Made by a program: the position numbers and the translations under genes. Shown here in pieces: positions 19,878 through 27,538 of a stretch of DNA of 64,000 nucleotides; position 1 is the stretch's first letter; every line of letters starts with the position of its first letter. Source of the DNA: Afipia sp. P52-10 (GTDB lineage Bacteria > Pseudomonadota > Alphaproteobacteria > Rhizobiales > Xanthobacteraceae); contig NZ_AZSJ01000004.1 of NCBI RefSeq assembly GCF_000516555.1, positions 378,537 to 442,536 on the forward strand, in the 5' to 3' direction. The notes under the pieces are model-generated. The model had not been told where the DNA came from, did not search any database, and saw only the letters and a program-made list of their open reading frames with translations.

Positions 19878-20606
19878 ATGGATCGCAAGACGATTACGGC
19901 TTCTCTCGTGAAGCGCATGCGCTTCAGCGAGGAGTTGGACGATGACGACGTGCTCGCGATCGAAACGCTGCCGATCGCGGTGAAGGACTTTGCCGATAAT
20001 CAGCATGTCGTCAGCGATGGCGAGCAGCCGACCCAATGCTGTCTGCTGATCGAGGGCTTCGCCGTTCGCGCGAAGACGACGAAGGACGGCGGCCGGCAGA
20101 TCCTGTCGATCCACATTCCCGGCGACATCCCGGACCTGCAAAGCCTCTACCTGCAGGAAATGGATCACGACCTGATCGCGCTGACCGCGTGCACCGTCGG
20201 CTTCATCCCGCATCTGGCCCTGCGCGAACTGGTCCGCAAGCGGCCGAACATCGCCGAAGTGTTCTGGCGCGACACGCTGATCGACGCCGCCATGTTCCGG
20301 CAGTGGATCGTCAATGTCGGCCAGCGGCAGGCGCCCAGCCGCATGGCCCATCTGATCCTCGAACTGCAGCGCCGGCTGGAAATCGTCGGCCGCACCAAGG
20401 GCGACTCCTTCCGCCTGCCGATGACCCAGGACGAACTGGCCGACGCGCTGGGACTGACGGCGGTTCACGTCAACCGGACCGCCAAGCAGCTGCGCCAGGA
20501 CGGGTTGCTGCTGATCCAGCGGCAGACGGTAAAAATTCTCAACAAGGAAAAACTGAAGGAACTAGCCGACTTCGACGACGCTTATCTACATCAGAGCACA
20601 TCGTAG
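19878..20606 (+). CDS. Crp/Fnr family transcriptional regulator
   Basis: This 242-residue regulator has an N-terminal cyclic-nucleotide-binding-type barrel (about 25-125) and a C-terminal winged helix (about 160-230). The HTH MTQDELADALGLTAVHVNRTA is at 182-202. The N-terminal cysteine cluster of oxygen-sensing FNR/FixK is absent, and the only cysteines are C54, C55 and C105, so oxygen sensing by an Fe-S cluster is unlikely. The cAMP-binding RxS motif is not evident either. The effector is therefore unknown. The small DUF6894 gene follows after 22 bases and is a likely co-transcribed partner. Confidence 0.9.
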   Translation: MDRKTITASLVKRMRFSEELDDDDVLAIETLPIAVKDFADNQHVVSDGEQPTQCCLLIEGFAVRAKTTKDGGRQILSIHIPGDIPDLQSLYLQEMDHDLIALTACTVGFIPHLALRELVRKRPNIAEVFWRDTLIDAAMFRQWIVNVGQRQAPSRMAHLILELQRRLEIVGRTKGDSFRLPMTQDELADALGLTAVHVNRTAKQLRQDGLLLIQRQTVKILNKEKLKELADFDDAYLHQSTS

Positions 20607-20628
20607 GACTTAACACAGCGAGGCGGCC

Positions 20629-20856
20629 ATGGCCCGATTCTTCTTCGACCTCCGCGAGGGTGCCTCTGTCCTGCGCGATGACGAAGGGGTCGAGCTCGCG
20701 AACGCCGAGGCCGCGGAACTGCAGGCGGTGAAGGCTGCCGCGGCGATCGCGGAGGAGAACTTCCGCAAGGGCAACCGCGCGGTGGAGATCAACGTGCGGG
20801 AGGACAGCCGTCCGGCGTTCAAGATCTCGCTGAGGGTGGACGTGGATCGGGCCTGA
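20629..20856 (+). CDS. DUF6894 family small protein
   Basis: This 75-residue protein has the family start MARFFFDLREGASVLRDDEG, the conserved ANAEAAELQAV helix and the end PAFKISLRVDVDRA. DUF6894 proteins occur in many copies in Bradyrhizobium-type genomes with no known function. A GAGGCGG precedes the ATG at 20629. It follows the Crp/Fnr gene closely. Confidence 0.8.
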   Translation: MARFFFDLREGASVLRDDEGVELANAEAAELQAVKAAAAIAEENFRKGNRAVEINVREDSRPAFKISLRVDVDRA

Positions 20857-21020
20857 GACCCATACTTGCAGTCTCATCGCAGCCTCAATCGCGGCCCCCG
20901 CTTGCAGCTCCACTTTTTTGCATCCCGCCTCCCGCCGCCCAGGAAAATGCGCCTGGAACGCCGCGGAATGAGGAACAATGACGGCACGAGGCGATTTCAA
21001 CGCGACAGACGGAGCCAACC

Positions 21021-21194
21021 ATGTCGCTACTCAAGTGGGCCTTTATCTTCCTGATCATCTCGCTGGTGGCCGCGCTGTTCGGCTTCACCGGCATCTCGGC
21101 GGCCAGCGCGGATATCGCCAAGATCCTGTTCTACATCTTCCTCGTCATCTTCGTGGTGCTGCTGCTGCTCGCGCTCACGGTCTTCCGCGCATAG
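21021..21194 (+). CDS. DUF1328 family small membrane protein
   Basis: This 57-residue protein has two membrane helices. It reads [20 protein letters not shown], then the conserved [16 protein letters not shown], then a second helix rich in L and V ending TVFRA. This is the classic DUF1328 (YtjA-like) pattern. Such proteins are small inner-membrane proteins of unknown role that are often stress-induced. GGAG lies seven bases before the ATG at 21021. Confidence 0.85.
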   Translation: MSLLKWAFIFLIISLVAALFGFTGISAASADIAKILFYIFLVIFVVLLLLALTVFRA

Positions 21195-21199
21195 CGGCC

Positions 21200-21391
21200 A
21201 TGGCGATCGTCGACGCACAGGTGCCGCAGGAGATTCCGCCGCCGAAGCCGGTGCCGCCGGTGCAACCGCCGCCCGGCATCCCGCCGGACGATCCGGCGCC
21301 GGAGATCAAGCCGCCGCCGGACAGCCCGAGCCAGCCGGACCAGCCGCAGGAAGCGCCGCCGCGCGAGCCGCCGAACGAACTGCCGGACTGA
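21200..21391 (+). CDS. Proline-rich small protein, uncertain
   Basis: This 63-residue frame is about one third proline, with stretches PPPKPVPPVQPPPGIPP and EIKPPPDSPSQPDQPQEAPP. It starts five bases after the DUF1328 stop and has no good ribosome site, so it would rely on coupling. No domain is recognised. Pro-rich composition can come from GC-rich non-coding sequence, hence low confidence. Confidence 0.4.
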   Translation: MAIVDAQVPQEIPPPKPVPPVQPPPGIPPDDPAPEIKPPPDSPSQPDQPQEAPPREPPNELPD

Positions 21392-21415
21392 CCGCGGCTG
21401 CGGCGAAACGCGTGT

Positions 21416-21670
21416 TCAGCTCGGCTCCGGGACATCCATGCCCTCGGCCGCATATTGCCTGATCTTGTTGCGCAGGGTGCGCACCGATACGCCGAGCACC
21501 CGCGCGGCGTGCGTGCGATTGCCCCCGCAATGCGCAAGCGTCTGAACGATCAGCTCACGCTCGACATCGTTCATCGTCGAACCGACCAGCAGCGGCACCA
21601 CCCGGCGCGGTGCAATGATGGCGTCGTCCGTTGCGGGCGACATCGACACTGGGAGAGATGATTGCGTCAT
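21416..21670 (-). CDS. Fis-type helix-turn-helix protein
   Basis: This is an 84-residue DNA-binding protein. Residues about 35-75, VERELIVQTLAHCGGNRTHA followed by ARVLGVSVRTLRNKIRQY, form the Fis/NtrC-C-terminal HTH. The protein has no AAA+ or receiver domain, so it is a free-standing DNA-binding module and not a truncated activator with catalytic parts. GGAGG is eight bases before the ATG at 21670. It is convergent with the DUF1328 and Pro-rich frames. Targets unknown. Confidence 0.85.
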   Translation of the reverse strand: MTQSSLPVSMSPATDDAIIAPRRVVPLLVGSTMNDVERELIVQTLAHCGGNRTHAARVLGVSVRTLRNKIRQYAAEGMDVPEPS

Positions 21671-21878
21671 CTACACCTCCAAATGCCCCGCCAGTGATGC
21701 AAGCGGGAACCAATTGAAGCACTCCCCAAACCCCAAAGGTAGCCTGGGGTGGTTTGGTTAACGGGGTCTTAACGCGTTTATGGTTCCCGCATGGAACTCA
21801 CCGGTTCCCTGGTGGGACGTGTCGGTGACGATGACCGGGATCGATCCCGCGCTGCCGCCCGCGTGAGTGCGCACCGCA

Positions 21879-22997
21879 TCAGCGCCCGCCCCAGACCTCA
21901 TCGGCGACCTCCACCACGAGCCGCAGCTTCGCCCACTGCTCGTCCTCGGTGAGGATGTTGCCCTCCTCGGTGGAGGCGAAGCCGCATTGCGGCGACAGGG
22001 CCATCTGCTCGTAGGGAATGAAGCGCGCTGCCTCGTCGAGCCTGCGCTTGATGTCGTCCTTCGTCTCCAGCGCACCGGTCTTGGAGGTGACGAGCCCGAC
22101 GACGACGATCTTGTCGCCCTTCGGCAGAAAACGCAGCGGCTCGAAGCCGCCGGCCCGCTCGGTGTCGTATTCGAGGAAGTAGCCGTCGTAATTGACATGG
22201 CGCAGCAGCGTCTCCGCCACCGGCTCGTAACCGCCCGACGCGATCCAGGTGGAGCGGAAATTGCCGCGGCAGACATGGGTGGTGATGGTCATGTCGGCGG
22301 GCCGCTCGGCGATCGCGTAGTTGATGACGCGGGCGTAGGTCTCGGCGAGGCCGGTCGGATCGTCGCCGCGCGCGCGCATCTTCGCAAGCTCCTCCTGCGA
22401 GCACAGATACGACCACACCGTGTCGTCCAGTTGCAGGTAGCGGCAACCGGCATCGTAGAAGGCGCGCACCGCCTTGCGGTAAGTCTTGGCCAGATCCTCG
22501 AAATACGCCTCGAGATCGGGATAAACCGCCGCCGAGATCGCCTTGCGGCCGCCGCGGAAGTGCAGCACCGACGGCGACGGAATCGTCATCTTCGGCGTCA
22601 CATGCGCCTGCTCGCAACACTTCTTCAGAAACTCGAAATGCGCGAGCATCGGATGATCGGCTGGAAAATCCAGCTTGCCGTTGACGCGGATGCCCTCGCC
22701 CCTGGTCACGACGCCCGCGAACTGGATGCCCTCGGTGGCATACATCTCGCAGCCGCCGAGATGCCGCAGGAAATCGAAGTGCCACCAGGAGCGGCGATAC
22801 TCGCCGTCGGTCGCAAGCTTCAGGCCGAGCGAAGCCTGCTTGTGCACGATCTTCTCGATCTCCGAATCCTCGATCCGGCGCAGATCGCCCGCACCGATCT
22901 CCTTCCTTTCATGCTGCGCGCGGGCCCGCTTGACGCGGTCGGAACGCAACAGGCTGCCGACCTCGTCGGCGCGGAACGGCGGTCTGGTTCGCAGCAT
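21879..22997 (-). CDS. MetE-like zinc-dependent alkyltransferase (methionine synthase II family)
   Basis: This 372-residue protein corresponds to the C-terminal catalytic half of cobalamin-independent methionine synthase. The zinc ligands appear as H241-x-C243 (THVCRGNF) and C338 (SPQCGFAS). The usual acidic zinc or substrate residues are in DGEYRR and LDDTVW. Stand-alone proteins of this size include methionine synthase-like YxjG and the epoxyalkane:coenzyme M transferase, which uses the same H-x-C..C zinc site. It is the last gene of a minus-strand series livK-H-M-G-F-SDR, which favours a catabolic alkyl transfer. The gap to the SDR gene is 81 bases. Confidence 0.8.
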   Translation of the reverse strand: MLRTRPPFRADEVGSLLRSDRVKRARAQHERKEIGAGDLRRIEDSEIEKIVHKQASLGLKLATDGEYRRSWWHFDFLRHLGGCEMYATEGIQFAGVVTRGEGIRVNGKLDFPADHPMLAHFEFLKKCCEQAHVTPKMTIPSPSVLHFRGGRKAISAAVYPDLEAYFEDLAKTYRKAVRAFYDAGCRYLQLDDTVWSYLCSQEELAKMRARGDDPTGLAETYARVINYAIAERPADMTITTHVCRGNFRSTWIASGGYEPVAETLLRHVNYDGYFLEYDTERAGGFEPLRFLPKGDKIVVVGLVTSKTGALETKDDIKRRLDEAARFIPYEQMALSPQCGFASTEEGNILTEDEQWAKLRLVVEVADEVWGGR

Positions 22998-23078
22998 GGC
23001 TCTACACTCTCCCTGAGGCGTGCATTAGCGCACCGCGCTGCGGCAATTTCAACAGCATTCGCGACGGAAGGCGCGATC

Positions 23079-23933
23079 TCACCGCTTGCGCGCGTCCTCC
23101 ATGAAGGCCTCGAACGCTGCGGTGTAATCCTTGTGCCACCGCGAGAGCGCGGGCCGGTTCTCGATGATGTCGCCCGCAGCCCACAGGATGCGCCGCTCAT
23201 CCATCGGCCGGCTGACGTCGTTGTCCGGGCACAGGATGTAGAAGTCGCCGCGGCCGATGCTGGCGATCATGAAATCGATCACCTGCTCACCGGTCCAGGC
23301 GGCCGCCGGCTTCTCCGCCGATCGCGCGGTCATGCCGGTGAAGGTGTAGCCGGGAATCAGCAGGTGAGCGGTGATGGCGCAGCCCGGTGTGTTGCGGAGT
23401 TCGTGCGCGAGCCCCTCGGTATAGGCTTTCACCGCCGCCTTGGAGACGTTGTAGGCGAGATTGCCGGGCGGCGTGGTGATCCCCTGCTTCGAACCGGTGT
23501 TGATGACGAGACCGGGCGTCTTGCTTGCGATCATGGCCGGCAGGAACGCCTGCACGCCGTTGACCACACCCAGCAGATTGATATCGAGCAGCCGTCGCCA
23601 CTCGTCCGGCGCCTTGAAGGCGCTGCCCGGATTGAGGCCGATGCCGGCATTGTTCATCAGCACATGCACGGCGCCGAAACGATCGAAGGCCTGCGCCTGC
23701 AGACGCTCGAGATCGGCGGCAACGCTGACATCGACCGGCACTGCGAGAACGCTCGCCGGATTGGACACCGCAGCCACGGCGGCGGCGGCCGTGTTGAGCT
23801 TCGGCCCAGGCAAGTCGGCGAGCACGACGTTCATGCCGAGTCCGGCATACTTGGTCGCGGCCGCAAGGCCGATGCCGCTGGCGGCGCCGGTGATGACGGC
23901 AACGTGTCCGGTCGAAAAAAGACTCTCGGTCAT
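23079..23933 (-). CDS. SDR family oxidoreductase
   Basis: This is a 284-residue short-chain dehydrogenase with ITGAASGIGLAA at about 14-25, NNAGIG at about 93-98, and the catalytic Y-x3-K in LAYNVSKAA. A C-terminal extension (about 215-284, with SRPMDERRILWAAGDIIENRPALSRW) is longer than in FabG-like proteins. It lies 18 bases after livF and before the MetE-like gene on the same strand. It probably acts on the substrate imported by the Liv system. Confidence 0.88.
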   Translation of the reverse strand: MTESLFSTGHVAVITGAASGIGLAAATKYAGLGMNVVLADLPGPKLNTAAAAVAAVSNPASVLAVPVDVSVAADLERLQAQAFDRFGAVHVLMNNAGIGLNPGSAFKAPDEWRRLLDINLLGVVNGVQAFLPAMIASKTPGLVINTGSKQGITTPPGNLAYNVSKAAVKAYTEGLAHELRNTPGCAITAHLLIPGYTFTGMTARSAEKPAAAWTGEQVIDFMIASIGRGDFYILCPDNDVSRPMDERRILWAAGDIIENRPALSRWHKDYTAAFEAFMEDARKR

Positions 23934-23951
23934 GACTGTCCTTCTGTGATT

Positions 23952-24665
23952 TCAAGCATGCGTCGCCGACACGCCGAGATAGCGGTCCAGCATCGTCGGA
24001 TCGGCGCGCAGGGCCTCGCTCGATCCTGCATGGACGATGGCACCGCGGTCCAGCACCACGGCGCGAGAGGCCAGCGCCAGCACCTTCTTCGGATTCTGCT
24101 CGACGATGATCGCGGACGTGCCTTCGCCGTGCAGGATCGCCTTGATCGCGGCGAGCAGCTCCTCGACCAGGATCGGCGCGAGCCCTTCCAGGGGCTCGTC
24201 GAGCAGCAGCAGCTTCGGGTTGAGCGTCAGCGCGCGGCCGATCGCCAGCATCTGCTGTTCGCCGCCGGACAGCTGGTTGCCGAAATTCCTGCGCCGCTCC
24301 TTCAGCCGCGGAAACAACGTGTAGACCTTCTCGACCGACCATGGGCCCGGCTGCGCCACGGCCAGCATGTTTTCCTCCACCGTCAGCGAGGGAAAGATGT
24401 TGCGTTCCTGCGGCACCCAGCCGATGCCGGCGCGGGCGCGCTGGTCGGCCCGCACGCGGCTGATATCGTCGCCACCGAATATGATGCGTCCGGCAAAGCG
24501 GCGGGTGACGCCGACGATGGAATTGATCAGCGTCGTCTTGCCGGTGCCGTTGCGTCCCAGCAACGCCAGCCCCTCGCCCTGGCCGAGCCGCAGCGACAGC
24601 GAACGCAGCACCACCGCCTCGCCATATCCCGCACGTAAGTCCTCGATGGCCAGCAAATCAGGCAT
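23952..24665 (-). CDS. livF: Branched-chain amino acid-type ABC transporter ATPase, LivF
   Basis: This 237-residue cytosolic ATPase of a hydrophobic-amino-acid (HAAT) importer has the Walker A GRNGTGKTTL at about 37-46, the ABC signature LSGGEQQ at about 133-139, and the Walker B LLLLDEP that follows it. It is shorter than LivG and has the LivF-specific start. Its ATG at 24665 overlaps the livG stop by eight bases, showing translational coupling. The transported solute could be an amino acid, an amide or an aromatic acid. Confidence 0.92.
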   Translation of the reverse strand: MPDLLAIEDLRAGYGEAVVLRSLSLRLGQGEGLALLGRNGTGKTTLINSIVGVTRRFAGRIIFGGDDISRVRADQRARAGIGWVPQERNIFPSLTVEENMLAVAQPGPWSVEKVYTLFPRLKERRRNFGNQLSGGEQQMLAIGRALTLNPKLLLLDEPLEGLAPILVEELLAAIKAILHGEGTSAIIVEQNPKKVLALASRAVVLDRGAIVHAGSSEALRADPTMLDRYLGVSATHA

Positions 24666-25410
24666 CGGCCGCCTCGCCCAGATAGACGGCCTTCACCCGC
24701 GGGTCCTTCGCCACCTCGTCCGGCGTGCCTTCGACGAACAACCCGCCATTGACCAGCACCGAAATCCGGTCGGCGAACGAGAACACCAGGTCCATGTCGT
24801 GCTCGATCAGCAGCACCGACACGTCGCGCGGCAGGCCCGCGACCGCCGCCAGGATATCGTGGCGCTCCGCCTCCGGCACGCCAGCGGCGGGCTCGTCGAG
24901 CAGCAGCACGCGCGGCTTTGCGGCGATGGCAAGCGCGATCTCGAGCAGGCGCTGCTTGCCGTAAGGCAGCGTCGCGGTGCGCACGTTCATCGCATCGGTC
25001 AGGCGGAACCGCTCCAGCAGGGCTTCGATCTCCTCCACGGTCTCGGCGTCGTCACGCAGCGCTGCCCAGAAACGCAGGCCCTGGCCACGCCGTTCCGAGA
25101 CGGCGAGCGAAATCGCCTCCAGCGGCGTCAGATCGGCGAAGAGCTGGTTGATCTGAAACGTCCGCGACAAACCCTTGCGTACCCGCTTGTAAACCGGGAG
25201 TGCTGCGATCTCCTCGCCATCGAGGCGGATGCGCCCGGCATCGGGCCGCAGCACTCCGGTCAGCAAATTGACGACGGTGGTCTTGCCGGCCCCGTTCGGA
25301 CCGATCAGCGCGTGGCGCGCACCGCGCGCAACCGTCAGCGACAGGTCGCGGGTGGCGGTGACGCCGCCGAACCGCTTGACCAGCCCGTCGGTCTCGAGCG
25401 CCGCAATCAT
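24658..25410 (-). CDS. livG: Branched-chain amino acid-type ABC transporter ATPase, LivG
   Basis: This is a 250-residue ATPase with GPNGAGKTTVVNLLTG (Walker A), TLPYGKQRLLEIALAIAAKPRVLLLDEP (signature region and Walker B) and the C-terminal LivG helix region. The signature reads LPYGKQR instead of LSGGQQR, as is usual in LivG. The ATG at 25410 overlaps the livM stop (ATGA), so that start is clear. The longer open frame upstream is the antisense-free tail of livM and is rejected. Confidence 0.92.
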   Translation of the reverse strand: MIAALETDGLVKRFGGVTATRDLSLTVARGARHALIGPNGAGKTTVVNLLTGVLRPDAGRIRLDGEEIAALPVYKRVRKGLSRTFQINQLFADLTPLEAISLAVSERRGQGLRFWAALRDDAETVEEIEALLERFRLTDAMNVRTATLPYGKQRLLEIALAIAAKPRVLLLDEPAAGVPEAERHDILAAVAGLPRDVSVLLIEHDMDLVFSFADRISVLVNGGLFVEGTPDEVAKDPRVKAVYLGEAADA

Positions 25411-26486
25411 GGCCGCGCATCTCCCGCCGGCTTCTTGCCGCCCGCCTTCGCGACCGACTTGGCGGCCGACTTGGCGACCGACTTGGCGCGCGCGTCGCGC
25501 ACATCGCGAATGCGATCCGGCAACCACACCACCCAGCGGTGCACGCGTTCGCGGCCGACCAGCACCAAGACCACCAGAATGAGCCCGATCCAGAACTGCC
25601 AGTACTGCGGCGTCCAGCTCGACAGCACATCCTGCAGCAGCTTGAACACCACCGCGCCGATCAGCCCGCCGTACAGATAGCCCGTTCCGCCGATCACCAG
25701 CACCAGCAGCAGGTCCGCCGAGCGATCGAACGAAAAGACGTCGAGCGAGGCAAGCGCCGTCGACTGGGTCGAAAGCGCGCCCGCAAGCCCGGCATAGAAG
25801 GCGGCGATGGTGTAGATCGCGGTCAGCCGGCGGTTGACCGGAATGCCGATCGCCGCCGCCCGCAGCGGATTGTTGCGGATCGCCCGCAGCGACAGGCCGA
25901 ACGGCGAATGGACGATGCGCCGCGCGATCACGAACATCACGAACAGCACGACCAGGCAGTAGATGAAGGCGGTCTTGCCGAACAGATCGAACTCGAACTG
26001 GCCGAGCACCGGCTCCATGACGATGCCCTGCAGGCCATCGAAGCCGCCGGTGATGTCGGAGAAACGGTTGGCAAGCTCGCGCAGCAGCAGCGCGATGCCG
26101 AGCGTCACCATCAATCGCGTCAGGTCGGCCCCGCGCAACACCAGGAACGAGGTGATGAATCCGAGCGCCATCGCCGCAAGTCCGGACGCGACCAGCGCCA
26201 GCACCGGCTCGGTGATGATGCCGTGCAGCGCGAGCAGCCCCGCACTGTAGGCGCCGACGCCGAAGAACGCCGCATGGCCGAGCGAGATGATGCCCGCATA
26301 GCCGAGGATCAGATCGAGCGAGAGCACGAACAGTGCGAGCCAGGCGATCTCGGTCAGCAGCAGATAGCGGTTCGGAAACAGCAGGATCGCCATCAGCGCG
26401 ATGGTCCAGAACAACAGCTCGTTGAGCCGCCAGCGCGACAGCTCGGCGATGCTTCGGACGATGCCGGTCTGTTCCCGTAACGGCAT
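25407..26486 (-). CDS. livM: ABC importer permease LivM with Lys/Ala-rich tail
   Basis: This is a 359-residue inner-membrane permease with about ten hydrophobic segments. The LivM hallmarks LDLILGYAGIISLGHAAFFG (about 57-76) and the coupling-loop motif SPFGLSLRAIRNNPLRAAAIGI are clear. The last 27 residues are a basic low-complexity tail, DARAKSVAKSAAKSVAKAGG and onward, encoded by a 12-base tandem repeat at about 25448-25495. Such a tail is not part of the family and should be cytosolic. The ATG at 26486 is one base after the livH stop. Confidence 0.92.
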   Translation of the reverse strand: MPLREQTGIVRSIAELSRWRLNELLFWTIALMAILLFPNRYLLLTEIAWLALFVLSLDLILGYAGIISLGHAAFFGVGAYSAGLLALHGIITEPVLALVASGLAAMALGFITSFLVLRGADLTRLMVTLGIALLLRELANRFSDITGGFDGLQGIVMEPVLGQFEFDLFGKTAFIYCLVVLFVMFVIARRIVHSPFGLSLRAIRNNPLRAAAIGIPVNRRLTAIYTIAAFYAGLAGALSTQSTALASLDVFSFDRSADLLLVLVIGGTGYLYGGLIGAVVFKLLQDVLSSWTPQYWQFWIGLILVVLVLVGRERVHRWVVWLPDRIRDVRDARAKSVAKSAAKSVAKAGGKKPAGDARP

Positions 26487-26487
26487 G

Positions 26488-27354
26488 TCAGCGCGCCGCC
26501 GGTTTGCCGAACAGACCGTTCGGACGCAGGATCAGGATCACGATCATCACCGTGTAGATGACGAAGGCGCCGAGCTTCGGCACGTAATACTTGCCCGCGA
26601 CGTCGGCGATCCCAAGCAGCAGCGACGCCAGGAACGGGCCGGTGATGCTGGAGGAGCCGCCGACCGTGACGACGATCAGGAAGTAGATCATGAACTTGAG
26701 CGGGAAATATGGGTCGAGGCCGAGGATCTCAGCCCCCAGCGCGCCGCCGAGCCCCGCAAGTCCCGACCCGAAGGCGAAGGTCAGCGCGAACACCCCCGGC
26801 ACATTGATGCCGAGTCCCGCCGCCACGCGCGGATCATCCACCGCCGCACGCAGGCGGCTGCCGAAACGGGTATGCGTCAGCGTCCACTGCAGACCGAGCG
26901 CAAGCAGGCCGCAGATGACGATGATCAGCAACCGGTAACGGCCAACCCCGATGCCGAACACGTCGATCCGCCCTTGCAGCGCCTGCGGCAGGTTGATGAA
27001 CACCTGCGACGATCCCATCACATAATCAATGCCCGCCACCGACATGAACACGAGGCCGATGGTGAACAGCACCTGATCGAGATGGCTGCGGCCATAGAGA
27101 TGGCGGTACAACAGCCGCTCCAGCACGAAGCCGATCGCGGCGCTGACGAGGAAGGCGATCGGCAGGCCGGCGACGAACGGCACGCCGTGCCGGTTGACGA
27201 GAACCGCACACACGTAACCGCCCGCCATCGCGAACGCGCCATGCGCGAGGTTGACGAAATTCATCAGCCCCAGCGTTACGGCGAGCCCGCAGGCCAGCAC
27301 GAACAGCAGCATGCCGTAGGCGATGCCGTCGAACAGAATGGTCAGCAGCGTCAT
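26488..27354 (-). CDS. livH: ABC importer permease LivH
   Basis: This 288-residue inner-membrane permease has the LivH signature GLAVTLGLMNFVNLAHGAFA (about 24-43), the coupling region TRFGSRLRAAVDDPRVAAGLGI, and the end ILRPNGLFGKPAAR. The ATG at 27354 is preferred over a TTG three bases upstream. A 184-base gap with two palindromes separates it from livK. Confidence 0.92.
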   Translation of the reverse strand: MTLLTILFDGIAYGMLLFVLACGLAVTLGLMNFVNLAHGAFAMAGGYVCAVLVNRHGVPFVAGLPIAFLVSAAIGFVLERLLYRHLYGRSHLDQVLFTIGLVFMSVAGIDYVMGSSQVFINLPQALQGRIDVFGIGVGRYRLLIIVICGLLALGLQWTLTHTRFGSRLRAAVDDPRVAAGLGINVPGVFALTFAFGSGLAGLGGALGAEILGLDPYFPLKFMIYFLIVVTVGGSSSITGPFLASLLLGIADVAGKYYVPKLGAFVIYTVMIVILILRPNGLFGKPAAR

Positions 27355-27389
27355 CAAGCGAGATCGTCCAGCATGGCCTACATAATGCC

Positions 27390-27491
27390 GTCATTCCGCG
27401 GCGCGAGCAAAGCTCGCGAGCCCGGAATCCATAACCACCACAGGGAATATGGATTCCGGGTCTGCGCCAAGAGGCGCATCCCGGAATGACG
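27390..27491. repeat. Two ATTCCGGG-type hairpins between livK and livH
   Basis: The first hairpin is GTCATTCCGCGGCGCGAGC / GCTCGCGAGCCCGGAATCC (27390-27430). The second is GGATTCCGGGTCTGCGCC / GGCGCATCCCGGAATGAC (27451-27491). They lie in the transcribed gap after livK. Position suggests a 3' stabiliser that lets the receptor be made in excess over the permeases, as palindromes between receptor and permease genes do elsewhere. Confidence 0.75.
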
Positions 27492-27538
27492 GAGAATGGA
27501 GGGAATCCAAGTATAACAACCCCACAGGCCCGCAAGCC

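Noticed and set aside
19878-20606. Oxygen-sensing FNR/FixK-type regulator
   Set aside because: The N-terminal cysteine cluster required for the Fe-S centre is absent.
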